Shown: one piece after another, positions 22,457 through 34,267 of the stretch
Layout of the letters: each line of letters opens with the position of its first letter
Numbering within the stretch: position 1 is the first letter of the stretch
Source: Epiperipatus broadwayi
Lineage: Eukaryota; Onychophora; Udeonychophora; Euonychophora; Peripatidae
Length of the DNA: 64,000 bases
Reading direction: 5' to 3'
NCBI GenBank assembly: GCA_028023455.1
Contig: JAQFVV010006221.1
Location: forward strand, 9,405,011-9,469,010
Translations under genes and position numbers: made by a program
Notes under the pieces: model-generated
Databases searched by the model: none
What the model saw: the letters and a program-made list of their open reading frames with translations, nothing else
What the model was told of the DNA's origin: nothing

Positions 22457-22619
22457 TTATTATTATTATATATTTACAAACATAACAGAGAAAACTACAA
22501 TCCTAATTTCTGAAAAGCTATAAAGTTAACAGACAAAGCAGTGCATACTGACTAAAGACAGAGGGTGCTAAGGATTCCCTGATTGTGGCAAGCTGTTATC
22601 TGATGATGATCTTTAAATA

Positions 22620-23290
22620 CTTACAACAGCAGATCATGCTTAAGTGAAGGAATATTACATAAATTAGAAGAAAAATTGTCTAATATTAAACAGTATATTG
22701 TTGAACGTTGTGAAGTTAGAAGAAAATAGCAGAAATATGATTTAAAAAGTAGACATGTATTTTACTATAAAGACATAAATATTAGAAGCACAAATGGAAG
22801 TGGATTCATTATAAATAAAAAATTAAAGAATAACATTGTGGAGCTTGGTGGTATATGAGATAGTATGGCAAGATTAGTTAGTAAATTTAATGATAGTTTT
22901 CATGTGCAAATAAATTTATACCCCCAAAAGTTTTCATTGTGATGAAGAAGTAGACAATGTTTTTGCAGATTAATAGCATTTTAAATTATTAATGCTAGAA
23001 TTGGAAAATTATTAAAAATCAAAAGTGCAATTGGTAAATTTGGCAGAACATAAACTTGTGAAATTTGTCGGGAGGGTGGGATTGTATATTATGAATTCTT
23101 TCATTGAGAAAAATGTTGGACAGAAATATACATGGAAACATTCCAGTGAGGATACAGCAGAATTAGATTATATATTGATTATCAAAACAATCTTAATTTT
23201 TCATGATTATTTTGTTTTTAATAGATTGGACAGAATGTGACCACTATTTAGTGAAATGCATGACATGCATTAATGCAAAACTAGAGAAAT
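22620..23290 (+). pseudogene. RTE-type LINE relic C (endonuclease domain)
   Basis: In shifting frames it reads GSGFIINKKLKNNIVELGGI, SMARLVSKFNDSFHVQI, INARIGKLLK, SAIGKFGRT, LYIMNSFIEKNVGQKYTWKH, AELDYI and ECDHYLVK. This is the order of an APE-type endonuclease of RTE LINEs: N-A-x-I-G, SAIGKFG, MNSFF, TW, IDYI and the terminal S-D-H-R/Y-L-V. The domain nicks target DNA to prime reverse transcription. At least four stops or frameshifts. It is cut off by the HHR element at about 23305. Confidence 0.78.
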
Positions 23291-23304
23291 GAGAACTATT
23301 AGAA

Positions 23305-23660
23305 AGCAAGGCAAAACTCTCAATACAGTAGTGCCACCCTGTGCCAACCAGAGTAATCAATGGATGCCAGAAGGCTTGTGCATAAAATCCCTATCTAGTG
23401 CCTACTCATCCAATATCCCCAGACTAGTTTCTGGCTTGAGGCCTTCGTCAGTGAGGAGCTTTGGATCTGAGAGCACTGCACCTAGATCTTAGAATCTAAT
23501 GCAATCCTCCAGCAGCCATCTTTTAACTCTACTTAACTACAGAACTATGAGAATGAAATTGAAAACACAATAATATTTTCAATCTAAGCTCAATAGCTTA
23601 TATAGTCATATGGGTCTGAACTCAGTTCAATTCTGTGCTAGTATGAGATAGTGATCATGA
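23305..23660 (-). mobile_element. HHR-bearing PLE-type element, copy 3
   Basis: Contains GCAAAACTCTC, CAGTAGTGCCACC, AGAGTAATCAATGGATGCCA and GTGCATAAAATCC as in the arms at 16.8 kb, then a hammerhead on the minus strand. The part from 23590 (TATATAGTCATATGGGTCTG, AACTCAGTTCAAT) matches the complement of 50400-50440 in the 50-kb palindrome, linking the two HHR subfamilies. It is not palindromic: only one arm is present. It interrupts RTE relic C. Confidence 0.72.
23416..23457 (-). ncRNA. Minimal hammerhead ribozyme (PLE type), best-preserved copy
   Basis: Minus strand: stem I TCCTCA/TGGGGA (six pairs, one G-U), core CTGACGA, stem II GGC/GCC with loop CTCAA, GAAAC, loop TA, cleavage triplet GTC (plus positions 23422-23424). 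All core bases conform. A-A flanks stem II as in the other copies. Confidence 0.85.
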
Positions 23661-24301
23661 AATGTTTAGTGGTTTAACTATTAGAAAAGTAGTATTGATA
23701 ATGAATATTTTTAATCTTCATTTTAGAAACAACAATTATGAAAAATCAACATGAATTTCCTACATTGATGATTCCCTGATGAAAGTAATTATAGGATCTT
23801 TAATTATAAATGAGAATGATCAAACGGCTATTACTATTATTATTTTATAATTCGGCATCTAATCATTTGAAATAGTTTAATTTCTCATTCTCAAATTCAA
23901 CTTAAAATTGCTTTTATTCCAAATCAAAAACTAAATGATTAATTTTTGCTTTTTAAATTCCAATCAATCTTAATATTTCTTTTTTCAAATGTCCTGCATA
24001 ATTTGATCCATCATCAACTTGGGTTCAAGAAGTATCAGGTTCTGATTGCCATTAGCAATTCATTTTTCAAATCGAATCTAACTAGCTCTCCTTTACAGTT
24101 CTTACCCCTTAGTCTGATGGTGATGAAAGTCAGTGGAACAAACAAATGTAAAATGAAATAAATTGATTTTGTTGTAAATATTAGATATTCTGATGAGGAG
24201 AAAATTATTAGTCAAAATGTTGTTTTTTTCTTCCAATTTTATGACCAAGCAAACAATGGTGGGGTTTTGTTTAGGATTATCGAAAGAGAGTAGCCATTTA
24301 T
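23661..24301. other. AT-rich spacer
   Basis: No gene recognised. Part may be RTE remnant (a stretch around 23800-24160 has LINE-like base composition), but no motif is readable. Confidence 0.4.
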
Positions 24302-24316
24302 AACAAAATGTGATTT

Positions 24317-24428
24317 TTTTTTTTTTTCATATGTCATAGCATCTGCCGGGACGCGAACCCACACCCGTCTGCAACCAACTACTTGCTTGCATGGCAGCTG
24401 CGATACCTCTCGGCTAACAACGCAAGGC
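24317..24428 (-). mobile_element. tRNA-derived SINE, Ala(TGC)-like
   Basis: Minus strand: GTTAGCCGAGAGGTATCG (A box), an anticodon loop CATGCAA (anticodon TGC), B box GGGTTCGCGTCCCGG, GATGCTATGACATATG and an A-tail. Flanked by a perfect 15-bp target duplication AACAAAATGTGATTT (24302-24316 and 24429-24443), the mark of LINE-driven retroposition. It is a SINE, not a tRNA gene: the cloverleaf stems are incomplete and the copy has an A-tail. Confidence 0.88.
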
Positions 24429-24525
24429 AACAAAATGTGATTTGAGGTAAGAAAGTGCAGTCCAAGCAAAGAAACAATATTTTGTAAATGGACAGAAATG
24501 CATACTTAAATATATGTATATTATT

Positions 24526-24547
24526 ATTTGGGGGGGGGGGGAGGGGG
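24526..24547. repeat. G-homopolymer tract
   Basis: A run of 12 or more G broken by one A then more G. Striking against the AT-rich background; could form a G-quadruplex. A shorter G9 run lies near 20443. Confidence 0.8.
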
Positions 24548-25818
24548 TTTGTTACCACTTATAATAAATTTAGATTGTTAAAAGTTTACTTATTGGAAGA
24601 ACATTTCTCTCAAAAAACATAAATGTATTTGTTTCATTTCTACTAAATAAATTTAAAGGTGACTATTTTTCAAAATAATTTTTTTTTATAAGTTTAGATG
24701 GTGAAAGATAATTTCTTACAAAAAACATAAATGTGTGTTAGTAGATGTTTGTATAATTTGCAGTAAGTAAAGTTATAGGTTGTCATTTTTCCAAATAAAT
24801 ATTACAGGACTAATACATCTGTAAAATCTCGCCAACCAGACTAATACTAAGTACCTCCTTTAACATTTGTTAATAAACGAATATCTACCTAAATTAAAGG
24901 ATAGAACAATGGTGAAAAACTACTAAAGTTCTCACTACCCAGAAATTGTTTAACTTAGAGAGTGATACTTATTTTTTTATTTTTATTGTTCTTTAAAAAG
25001 TTGGAAAGGACTTTGCCTCACAGGGAACCATTTTAAGGAGGTTTTCATCTTATATATATATAACATTATTCTCAAAATGGAAAAAAAAAAACTTTATTCT
25101 ACCCCCCTCCCTCCATTTTTGCTTTGCCAATCGTAATTAAGTTTTATAGTCAATGTGTTTGAAAATACACTTTATGTCGTGAGCCCTGAAAGATAATGGA
25201 ACTTTTTCCCCACTGATGGTGATTTACTGTTTACTACTCTCGTTTTCTCTCTATGATTCTTTTATATTAGAGCAGATTGTGAAGCTATTTAAAAAGGTTT
25301 TCATTTAATAGGTTCACTAAAAAATACCATAAAAATAAATATTGTACAAGTAAATGGGTATTTTCTACATCTGAAGTCATTATTAAATTAAACTTCTTTT
25401 AGAATTTGTAAATAATATTTAGAACTTGTCTCTAGTCTGAGATAATGTTTTTCTTTTTGTGTTTTAACTTTAAAAAAAAAGTGAAAAAATAAAAATTAAC
25501 TTTTTTTATTTATTTATTGGTGTTTTCAGTCACCGTACTTATTCTTGTTTAAAATAAATCTGAAAACTCTTGCTAGCAAATACATTAATTTAGAATACCT
25601 AGAATTATAACTCTATATGTGTGTGCATATATTTAAGGTCTCCAAAACTATCTAGAGAATAGAGATAATCCTGTATTAAAAAAGTCTAAATATTACGCCC
25701 CTCCAAAAAAAAGAACCCATGTTAAATAACATTAATTATAAAAAAAAAATAAATAAGTCAATTTGGAAATAGTAAATCATAAATTCCACTTATAAATAAC
25801 AGCTGCGATAATTTGAAT
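24548..25818. other. AT-rich spacer
   Basis: No gene recognised; includes poly-A/T runs and a C-rich ACCCCCCTCCCTCC stretch near 25102. Confidence 0.5.
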
Positions 25819-25832
25819 AAAAATAGACTTTT

Positions 25833-25941
25833 TTTTTTTCATATGTCATAGCATCGGCCGGGACGCGAACCCACAACCGTTTGCAACCAACTACTTGCTT
25901 GCAAGACGGCTGCAATGACCTCTCGGCTAACAACACTTGAC
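25833..25941 (-). mobile_element. tRNA-derived SINE, Ala(TGC)-like
   Basis: Minus strand: GTTAGCCGAGAGGTCATTG, anticodon loop CTTGCAA (TGC), B box GGGTTCGCGTCCCGG, GATGCTATGACATATGAA then A-tail. Target duplication AAAAAYAGACTTTT (25819-25832 and 25942-25955, one mismatch). Close to the 24.3-kb copy. Confidence 0.87.
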
Positions 25942-25955
25942 AAAAACAGACTTTT

Positions 25956-26880
25956 ATTGCGAGTTTGATGACATAAGCAAATTTAAAACAGATCCAAGAA
26001 CTTAATAACCCAGGTAATCTTCTTGAAGGTGTGGTAGTGATATGATATGATGTGATGCACTGTGACTTCTCCTTAAACGGAGTCGGGAATCTCTCAGCAA
26101 CTATGCCCACTCTGTTAGAGGCTACGTAATCTCTTATATTTTATAGGGGATTTATGAAAGTCTAATTCTAAATCTATTTTATGATATTTTTTTGCTTTTT
26201 AAAATCATATTATCTTGAAAAATAGTTAGTGCTCACTTATATTCATATTCAAGTTAAGATCCAAATGTATTCGTAATTATATAATTCTTATGGATTTTAA
26301 TTTTCTTTCCGACTATTGAATCCTTATTGAAGTTTTTAGTAGACCATCTTTAATTTGAAACTCTAAAACAGAAATGGCTAAACATATACTTAACTAGTGA
26401 GGGAAATAAATAATTGCTATTAAACATTAATGAATAATACGTATTTCTAACCTCATTTTTTAAATATCACTAATAGTGCATATAATATCACATCAACATT
26501 ATGGAGGAAGAAAAGATTATTTTAACGTCAAAAATGGCATTTTAATAGATTTCCAATAAAAATATATTCCTTAAGGGTAAGCTGAAAAATATATTTGATA
26601 AGCAATACTTATTAAATAGTAAAGAGAATCCAGTAGGTTGTTCTAGAGAATGTTTCATAAGAAATAAATCAATAGATTATTTTTTAAATATACTTTTCCT
26701 TTTTCTTTTACCTATTATTTCCATATCTTCTTTTATAAAAATAAAAAAATGTTAATATTATTTTTTTTTTTGAAAAACACATTTTTGCTAAGAAGTGCTG
26801 AGGTAGAAATTGGGGATTTAAAAATTATGATTTTTTAGAGTATTTTTCGAGATTTAATGATTTTTTTTAATAATTGCCAC
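25956..26880. other. AT-rich spacer
   Basis: No gene recognised. The minus-strand frame 25790-26110 runs through the SINE and is not a gene. Confidence 0.5.
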
Positions 26881-26891
26881 CTTAAATGACT

Positions 26892-26999
26892 TTTTTTTTC
26901 TCATGTGTTATAGCATCAGCCGGGAAGCGAACCCGCTAACCCGGGACAACTGCTTGTAAAGCAGCCGTCGTTGACCTCTCGACCACCAATGCTCGACAT
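26892..26999 (-). mobile_element. tRNA-derived SINE, Val(TAC)-like
   Basis: Minus strand: GGTGGTCGAGAGGTCAACG, anticodon arm GCTGCTTTACAAGCAGT (anticodon TAC), GGGTTAGCGGGTTCGCTTCC and GGCTGATGCTATAACACATG then A-tail. Target duplication CTTARATGACT (26881-26891 and 27000-27010, one mismatch). Confidence 0.88.
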
Positions 27000-27087
27000 C
27001 TTAGATGACTTTTCTAACTTAATTTACACTGAACATAGAATAAAACATTTTTAGATAGTTCAAAATGCTATCTTTTAGAACTAAATC

Positions 27088-27170
27088 AGCGACAGCTGCT
27101 TTACAAGCAGTTGTCCCGGGTTAGTGGGTTTGCTTCCCGGCTGATGCTATGACACATGAGAAAAAAAAAA
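27088..27170 (+). mobile_element. tRNA-derived SINE, Val(TAC)-like, 5'-truncated
   Basis: Starts inside the tRNA part (CGACAGCTGCTTTACAAGCA), then GGGTTAGTGGGTTTGCTTCC, GATGCTATGACACATGAG and an A10 tail. A short AAATCAG repeat flanks it. It is inverted with respect to the copy 90 bases upstream, so the pair could form a hairpin in RNA. Confidence 0.82.
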
Positions 27171-27359
27171 TCAGTATGCATGCACATATTGAGAAATTTG
27201 TTAGTGTACGAACATGCACAGTAACACACATAATCCATATGGGAAATAGAAATAAATGAGAAAATAAAAAACGACTTGAAAAAAAATGAATTTTATTTTT
27301 TCCTTTTTTAAAACATTATATGATCATAATACATTATAATTGGTTCAATATTATTTTTA

Positions 27360-28200
27360 CCACTCCATTCAAGCATTGATTTACCAAAAAACCCCATAAC
27401 GTCATACACAACTTCGTAGCATCATATGGTTTTAACACAATTCTCCAAAAAGCTTTGCTTCAAAAGGTAACACCTACTGACCGACCCCCACCAGACAGAC
27501 AAACATGGATCACTAGAAACACAAGTCTTATCAAACAGCACTGCCCAATAACTGACTCCACATTCAGTTCTAAAATATCATTATGGCAAGCATACACAAT
27601 CCTCCATCCAATCTTACATCCTATAATCAACACATTTTATTACAATAATCAGAAACTGGTATCCAACTTTAAAAGATGGAGTCTAGAGGCCAGATACCTA
27701 GACTTCCTCATTAAATACAATGTTAATGGTCTACCTACTAATCACTTCCTCTTTTACAAATGAGGTCACAACATAGACCCTACTTGCAGCATTTGCATGA
27801 ATGGCGATGAGACATTGGAGCACCTCTTCTCACAATGTATGGGATTCAGAGTGATCCGAGAAATCATACTCTCCAACACCAAGATAGATTTCCAACTGAT
27901 CTCATCTCTGAAGGATAGTATTAACACTAAAACCTATCCAATAATACGTCTCTCAATATTTCTGAACTATGCCATATGGGTTACACGTTGTAAACTAATC
28001 ATGGAACACCCACAACCTACTATAAAACAGGTTTTTTTCAAAAACAATGATTAAAATCCAGAAGAGAGACCAACTCCTGGTATCGTCAAAAACATTTGAG
28101 GATACTTGGACATTATACAATATACCAAACTAACAATCAGATAACAAATATGTGAAAGATCTAATGTTCACACCATATTGCACAACATAGACTAATCAGA
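27360..28200 (+). pseudogene. LINE ORF2 C-terminal relic with zinc knuckle (L1/Tx1-like)
   Basis: Two segments in one frame, 27455-27763 and 27797-28054, are separated by a TGA at 27761-27763 where TGG would fit. The protein ends with CSICMNGDETLEHLFSQC, the C-x2-C...H-x4-C knuckle (zf-RVT type) found at the end of L1/Tx1-group and plant LINE reverse transcriptases. It is preceded by WQAYTILHPILHPI-type sequence and followed by a Trp-containing helix (NYAIWVTRCKLIMEH). The RT palm is missing, so this is a 5'-truncated insertion, the usual fate of LINE copies. Single frame over 200 codons suggests a younger copy than the RTE relics. Confidence 0.72.
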
Positions 28201-28568
28201 ACCGAAATGGAAATAACAAGATAGTAAGAACAACAATGTAAGCCTCAATTGTATGGTTACACATCACTGTATACATTAGAAATAATAAATTGTTATTGAA
28301 ATTAAAAAAGAAGTGATTTATTTGCTTTGAAAAGGGAGATGTTCCTGTTATTCTGATAAATTTCATTGGCCAAATTAAAAAAAACAAACAAACATGTGAT
28401 AGCTAATTAAAATTAAGAAGAAAAAATAAATATGATTATTGAAAAAGTACCAAAAAAATCATTAAAAAACTTTAAAAAATGAAAATGCATTTTGCATTAA
28501 AAAAAGTTTTTATTTTATTTTATTAAAATAATAATGAAAAAGATGTTATATTAGATAATTTGAACATT
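28201..28568. other. AT-rich spacer or LINE 3' UTR
   Basis: No gene recognised; may include the 3' UTR of the preceding LINE. Confidence 0.4.
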
Positions 28569-28582
28569 AAAAAATTACTTGT

Positions 28583-28681
28583 CAAGCATTGATGGTCGAG
28601 AGGTCAGTGACAGCTGCTTTACAAGTAGTTGTCCCAGGTTAGCGAGTTTGCTTCTCGGCTAATGCTATGACACATGAGAAG
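28583..28681 (+). mobile_element. tRNA-derived SINE, Val(TAC)-like, full length
   Basis: Begins AAGCATTGATGGTCGAGAGG (A box), anticodon loop TTTACAA (TAC), then AGGTTAGCGAGTTTGCTTCT, GCTAATGCTATGACACATGA and A-tail. Target duplication AAAAATTACTTGT on both sides (about 28570-28582 and 28684-28696). Confidence 0.87.
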
Positions 28682-28739
28682 AAAAAAATTACTTGTGTAA
28701 GTAAGACTCAAACAGATAGCAATTGCAGACAAATGTAAA

Positions 28740-30480
28740 AAAAAAAAAAATACAAATCAAAGAATTCTAAATTGTAGCTGCAAAATAAAAAAATGTGAAA
28801 GACAAAAAATCATAAAAAAACAAATTAAGTGGTACAAAAATATTTATAATGATGTATAAAAAAAAAAGATATCAAAGAGAATAAAAATTCAAAAGTATAC
28901 CAAAAGTCTTGGTTTTGGAAAGAAAATTATTTCAGCAATAAAAAAAAAGATGAAATTATTACTAAAAAGAGAGATGACGTAATGAAATGTATGAAAAAAT
29001 TCTATAAAGAATTTTATAGTAATAAATAGCAAGAAAATAAAATATCTCCTAAAATTACTAAATTTTTTGAGTTATTTTAAATTAAGATGTGAGACACACA
29101 ACTAAATCTATAAAGAAAGCTTGAGGAAATAATGGAATTATTATTGATATTTTAAAAGGAGTTGAAGAAATAGAAAAATTAGTGGAAAAAGTGCCAGATG
29201 TTTAATTAATAAAGGCAAATTAGATGATTGGGAGAATGCAGTAATCACATTGATATTTAAGAAAGGCGATAAATAAAATATTAGAAAATTCACACTTAGG
29301 ATCTTCCGTCAGGTCTGTACAAAACCTTTAGTAATATCTCATAGACAGTAAACTTTTGATTCTAACCAATTAAAAGAACACCGTACTTAAAAATGATTTT
29401 AGCATAATACATTACATCCAAGTATTGAGAATCAATGAATATAAGTTTTGAATTTATAGATTATGAAAAGGTATTTGATTCTATAAATATTTCCATGGTA
29501 ATTTATTAAAGCCTTGAATCATTAAGGTATAGATTTGGCATATTGTTATATTCTGAAGAATAATTATCAGAATGTGTTAGCCATAATTAGATAAATGATT
29601 ATATTAAAAAAGACATTGAACATGTATAATAGGGTGACTTCTCCAAATTTTTTTACAAGAGTTTTACAAAAAGTATTTCATGGATTAAAATGGAAAGCCA
29701 AAATAATAAAAGTAAATACAGATGGTCATTTAGAGTTTGCAGATGATGAGATTGTTTTAGCAAATAATGTTTCAGATCTTCAGGAAATATTATGAAAGTT
29801 ATCAAATAAAAATAAGAAAATAGGACTAAAGATAAATATTAAATGCAGTAAAATAATATTCAGTGAATTTTCTCAGATGAAGAAAATGATAGACATGAGT
29901 TCAAAGAAATTAATAACTACAAATATTTGGATCAGATTAGTGCAGATAAAAATATCATACATGAAATTGATTATAGAATTAATCTTGGATGGATTAACAT
30001 TGATAAAAATAATTTAATATTTAATGGAAATATGCCTTTGTGTTTAAAAATACAAGATTTTAATAGCTATGTTTTAGCAGTTTTCATTTATAGATATGAG
30101 AATTTGATACTTAAGAAAAGAACAATTTGAATTGCTATTGTCTTCTGTCCATTCAAAAAATATGGAGAGATATATGTTAGAAGTAAGAAGAAATCAAAAA
30201 CAAAGACATGAGAGAGTGAACAAGCAAATGTTACTGACATTTTAAAAGAAAAAATGGAACTGGTTAGATATATTTCTAGAAGTGATGTAATAGATGGATG
30301 TCTAAAATTTTAAATTGGATTCCAAGAAACTATAAAAAACCTAGAAAGAGATCACATGTGAGATGGATGAATTAAATAAGAATGTTCACTGGTATGATAG
30401 TGACAATAGAGACTATGGATTAAAAAAATGAATTAAGTTTGGATAGACTTGCATCCTGTAGTGGATTAGTCATGGTTAAA
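28740..30480 (+). pseudogene. RTE-type LINE relic D (linker, RT, C-terminus)
   Basis: In order: KSWFWKENYFSNKKKDEI and MKCMKKFYKEFYSN (endonuclease-RT linker), LDDWENAVITLIFKKGDK (RT fingers), FIDYEKVFDSINISMV (motif A), HLEFADDEIVLANNVSDLQ (motif C with both catalytic Asp, 29736-29747), then from 29927 DQISADKNIIHEIDYRINLGW and NNLIFNGNMPLCLK, and RPRKRSHVRW-like sequence to 30380. Many stops and frame changes. The motif C Asp pair survives, unlike relic E. A frame break at about 29795 separates RT from the C-terminus. Confidence 0.8.
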
Positions 30481-31010
30481 AATGATACTGATTCATTATG
30501 AATTATCAATAACCCATTCATTATAAAATAATACTATGAATAAATTCATTTAAGTGCCCTCTAATACTTAATTAAGATATAAAATGTTATTCATAATAGC
30601 AAAGAATGAAGGCATTTAAAAGCTCTGAATAATCAAAAAGAAAGACTTCCAAATATCCAAAAGCAGACTTAAAATCAGCTGAAAATATTAGCAAAATAAA
30701 AAGAAAACGTTGGAAGTAGAAGAAAAAAGTAATGGACTCCAATAAGATGACATCATTTTTTGGTAGTCAACCAATTTTTAATGAATCAATGGTGTGATTT
30801 AACGAACCATCTAGAAATAATTATCAAAATTCATCATAAAACATTTGAAAACCTCATTAGTGTCTGGAGAAAAACATTTAACATCTACATATTCTTATGG
30901 ATACTGTTTTAGTCAGTTTAAGATAGCATCTCAACAGAACCAACTGCACATTTTAGACAATCAGAATTGGTTCAAAATAGCAGAGCTTTACTTTTGGCAT
31001 AATTTTATTA
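30481..31010. other. AT-rich spacer
   Basis: No gene recognised. Confidence 0.5.
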
Positions 31011-31018
31011 AAATGCAT

Positions 31019-33315
31019 GGTACTTGTGTATAATTCAACCGATGACGTATTACCCTGAAGGCATATCAGTCTAATCTTGCGATTTTTAAGATAACGTCTC
31101 CAAGTGATTTGTGGACACATGTAATCGCTAAAATGTGTCTGCAGATCACGTGAACACGGTACGTTAAAAAACGCAACATTAGACGATATGCCTTCAGGGT
31201 AATACGTCATCAGTTGATCATGTGGTAAAAAACAAAAAAACATGGCAAAAATATAAAAAAAAATTAAACATAAAAAAAAGAAAAAAAATGTGACGCAGGT
31301 CACGTGATAAAAAACAAAAAAAAAAGGGCAAAAATCTGATGCATGTGTCAAAATAATTTAGAAAAAACTATATTCTAATTTATAAAACCACCCTATATTA
31401 TGCTCAATTATAAAAAACAGCGCGTAGCGCTGGAGTTGGCGGGGGGGCCCTTTGTGTTTTTGACAAGCCGTTAGGCTTGGCGTACACCTATACCTTGTAT
31501 TACTCTCATAGCTGTAATTTTTATAATTGCCCATGAATTTATGAAAAATAATTTTCTGTATGATATAATTCAGAAATTAAAAATTGCCGATGAATTTACG
31601 AAAAATAATTTTCTGTATGATACAATTCAGAAATTAAAAATTAAATTAAAACGTAATTCAATTGTAGAAATATTAACAAAAATTTTTTGTAAATTTTAAA
31701 TAAACAGCTAAATTAAAAAGGTGCGATTTAATGCAAATCTGGTATTAATGGTGTCATTTAATGCAAATCTGGTATTAATGGCGTCGCACCCTGTAATTTT
31801 TATAATTGCCAATGAATTTACGAAAAATAATTTGAGAATTGTAGAAATATTAACAAAAAGTTTTTATAATTGACAATGAATTTATGAAAAATAATTTGAG
31901 AATTGTAGAAATATTAACAAAAAGATTTTGTAAATTTAAAATAAACAGATAAATAAAAAACAGTTTACCGGAATAAATTACGAAAAATAATTTTCTGTAT
32001 GATACAATTCAGAAATTAAAACATAATTCAATTGTAAACGGATATGCTTTCAGGGTAATACATCATCGGTTGAATTATCCAGGTCACATGCTAAAAAAAT
32101 TCAAAAATGAAAAATATCTGACGCAGGTCAGGCAAATACTAAAAAAAAAAATGTACATGCATGCGTCAAAATATTATTCTCAATTTGAAAATACAGCAGC
32201 GCGTAGCACTGGAATTGGTGGGGGGGGGCCTCCGGATGTTTTTGTTGGGCCGCAGGCCTGGCGTACACATATATCAGACATTGTATTACTCTCATAGCTG
32301 TATGATATAATTCAGAAATTAAAAATAAAATTAAAACGTAATTCAATGTAAGTTTGAGAATTGTAGAAATATTAACAAATATTTTTTTGTAAATAAGTTT
32401 GAGAATTGTAGAAATATTAACAAAAACTTTTTGTAAATTTTAAATAAACACCTAAATAAAAAAGACGCGATCTAATGCAAATCTGGTATTAATGGCGCCG
32501 CACTTTTACATGCATTTGGTAATTTTAAAAACGTACTGCATATTGCAAAATTGATTTAAAAAATTATTTCAAATTATTTACACATTAAAAACGTAATGTA
32601 GAAATATTAACAAAAAGTACTTTACCCGAATTAATGCAAATCTGGCATTAATGGTGTCCTTGTTATCACATGCATTTGGTAATGTATATTCAAAATTTGT
32701 TTTTAAAAATTATTTAAAATTATTTACACATTAAACGTAATTCAATGTAAGTTTGAGAATTGTAGAAATATTAACAAATATTTTTTGTAAATAAGTTTGA
32801 GAATTGTAGAAATATTAACAAAAACTTTTTGTAAATTTTAAATAAAAAGACGCGATCTAATGCAAATCTGGTATTAATAGCGTCCAGAAAATGCCACACT
32901 TTTACATGCATTTGGTAATTTTTAAAATGTACTGCATATTGCAAAATTGATTTAAAAAATTATTTCAAATTATTTACACATTAAAAACGTAATGTAGAAA
33001 TATTAACAAAAAGTGTTTGTAAATTTAAAATAAACAGATAAATAAAACACTTTACCCGAATTAACAGCTCAAAAAAGTAACTGTGATGCCGTGGATAGCA
33101 AAATCGCAATAGACAGAAAAATCAAAAAATTTCCCAAACCTCTCTACGAATTTTAAATCTTGCGGGTGAAAAAAAAAAAAATTGACTCTCTGATGGATTA
33201 ATCACGCCAGTCACTTGGTTACCATGACAACGTTGTCATGCAAAAAACGTCGATGTCTACCGGAAGGGAAATCGGTAAGTCAAAAACGTCATCGGTTGAA
33301 TTATTCACAAGTACC
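31019..33315. mobile_element. Non-autonomous DNA transposon with 30-bp TIRs and 8-bp TSD
   Basis: Terminal inverted repeats begin GGTACTTGTG and continue ATAATTCAACCGATGACGT with one mismatch at position 11. The target AAATGCAT is duplicated exactly at 31011-31018 and 33316-33323. The interior has no transposase. It is built from repeated blocks: GAGAATTGTAGAAATATTAA (many times), TAATGCAAATCTGGTATTAA (five or more), and two GC-rich boxes near 31421 and 32192 starting CAGCGCGTAGC. Eight-base duplications occur in hAT, P and Merlin transposons; the tip does not match the usual hAT CAGGG/CAGTG, so I leave the superfamily open. Confidence 0.88.
31190..31215 (-). repeat. Internal inverted copy of the transposon's subterminal sequence
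   Basis: GATATGCCTTCAGGGTAATA then CGTCATCAGTTGA is the complement of 31035-31068. A second internal copy in the same sense lies at 32040-32078. The left 200 bp can thus fold as a hairpin, and the element may be a composite of shorter ones. Confidence 0.8.
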
Positions 33316-33323
33316 AAATGCAT

Positions 33324-34267
33324 TACATATACTTTTTGATTTGTTAAATATTTGATAGAATACTAATGATAATAATTAAATAACTGTGAAATACATTTTA
33401 GGAAAGAAAACTCATTTCATAACAAAACCAATCCATCTCTTGATGATATCCCACTATTGTTTAACAAAACTTCCTTTCAAAAGCAAATTTCTGAATTTAG
33501 TAAGATTGTAGCTATATAAAAACCCCCACTAAATATCACATAATCATTACTGTATGGAGAGTTTTGCCTCTGTGTAAAAGAAATCTATTTTAAATATTTC
33601 ATATTCTATTCCACCATCACTTACAAAAATTGACTAAAGCTGAATGAAACTAAAAGATAGGTAGATTAATTGCTTCATGACATTACATTAAAAATCAGTC
33701 ATAATAGTCTTAGTATGAATCTCTTTACATTATTGTAAGAAAATAAGAGCTACAAACATTTAACTATTAGATATGACTTCAAATTAAGATCAACCCAAAT
33801 AAGCTTCTAACACTAAAAATGAGACATATCCAAAATTGCTCTAAAATTAGAAGAGATGAGAGCGAGAATATTGGTATAAATATCTCATAATACTTCTGAT
33901 TTACAATTTTCAGTCTTCAGAATTGGTGTAAAATAAATGAAATTTGCAAGAAAGTACATGGCAAAATATTAATAGATCAAAAGTAAGAAAATCTGTAAGC
34001 AAGGATAATATTATTTTTTTCTAGTTTCAAATAATAATACTTTTAAAACTTGTTCTCATAAATATCAGAAGGGTAAATGAAATAATGCAAATCTAGTACG
34101 GTAATAGCATATAAATCCTGAGATAAAATTACAGTATTCTAATGCTTAAATTTTTTGCCAAAGAAAAAAAAGAAATTTATACTAATATTTAAAATATATT
34201 ATAACACAGAAAATATACAATCACTTTTTCTTTTAAAATATATATGTTCTACAATAACATCAGCAAA
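33324..34267. other. AT-rich spacer with a PLE-end fragment
   Basis: No gene recognised. ATTACTGTATGGAGAGTTTT plus GCCT (33545-33568) matches the terminal sequence of the HHR element (CTTTATGGAGAGTTTTGCCT at 16013) and is a short relic of it. Confidence 0.45.

Noticed and set aside
30953-31351. 132-codon minus-strand frame rich in Phe
   Set aside because: It translates A-rich runs at the left end of the TIR element; not a transposase.
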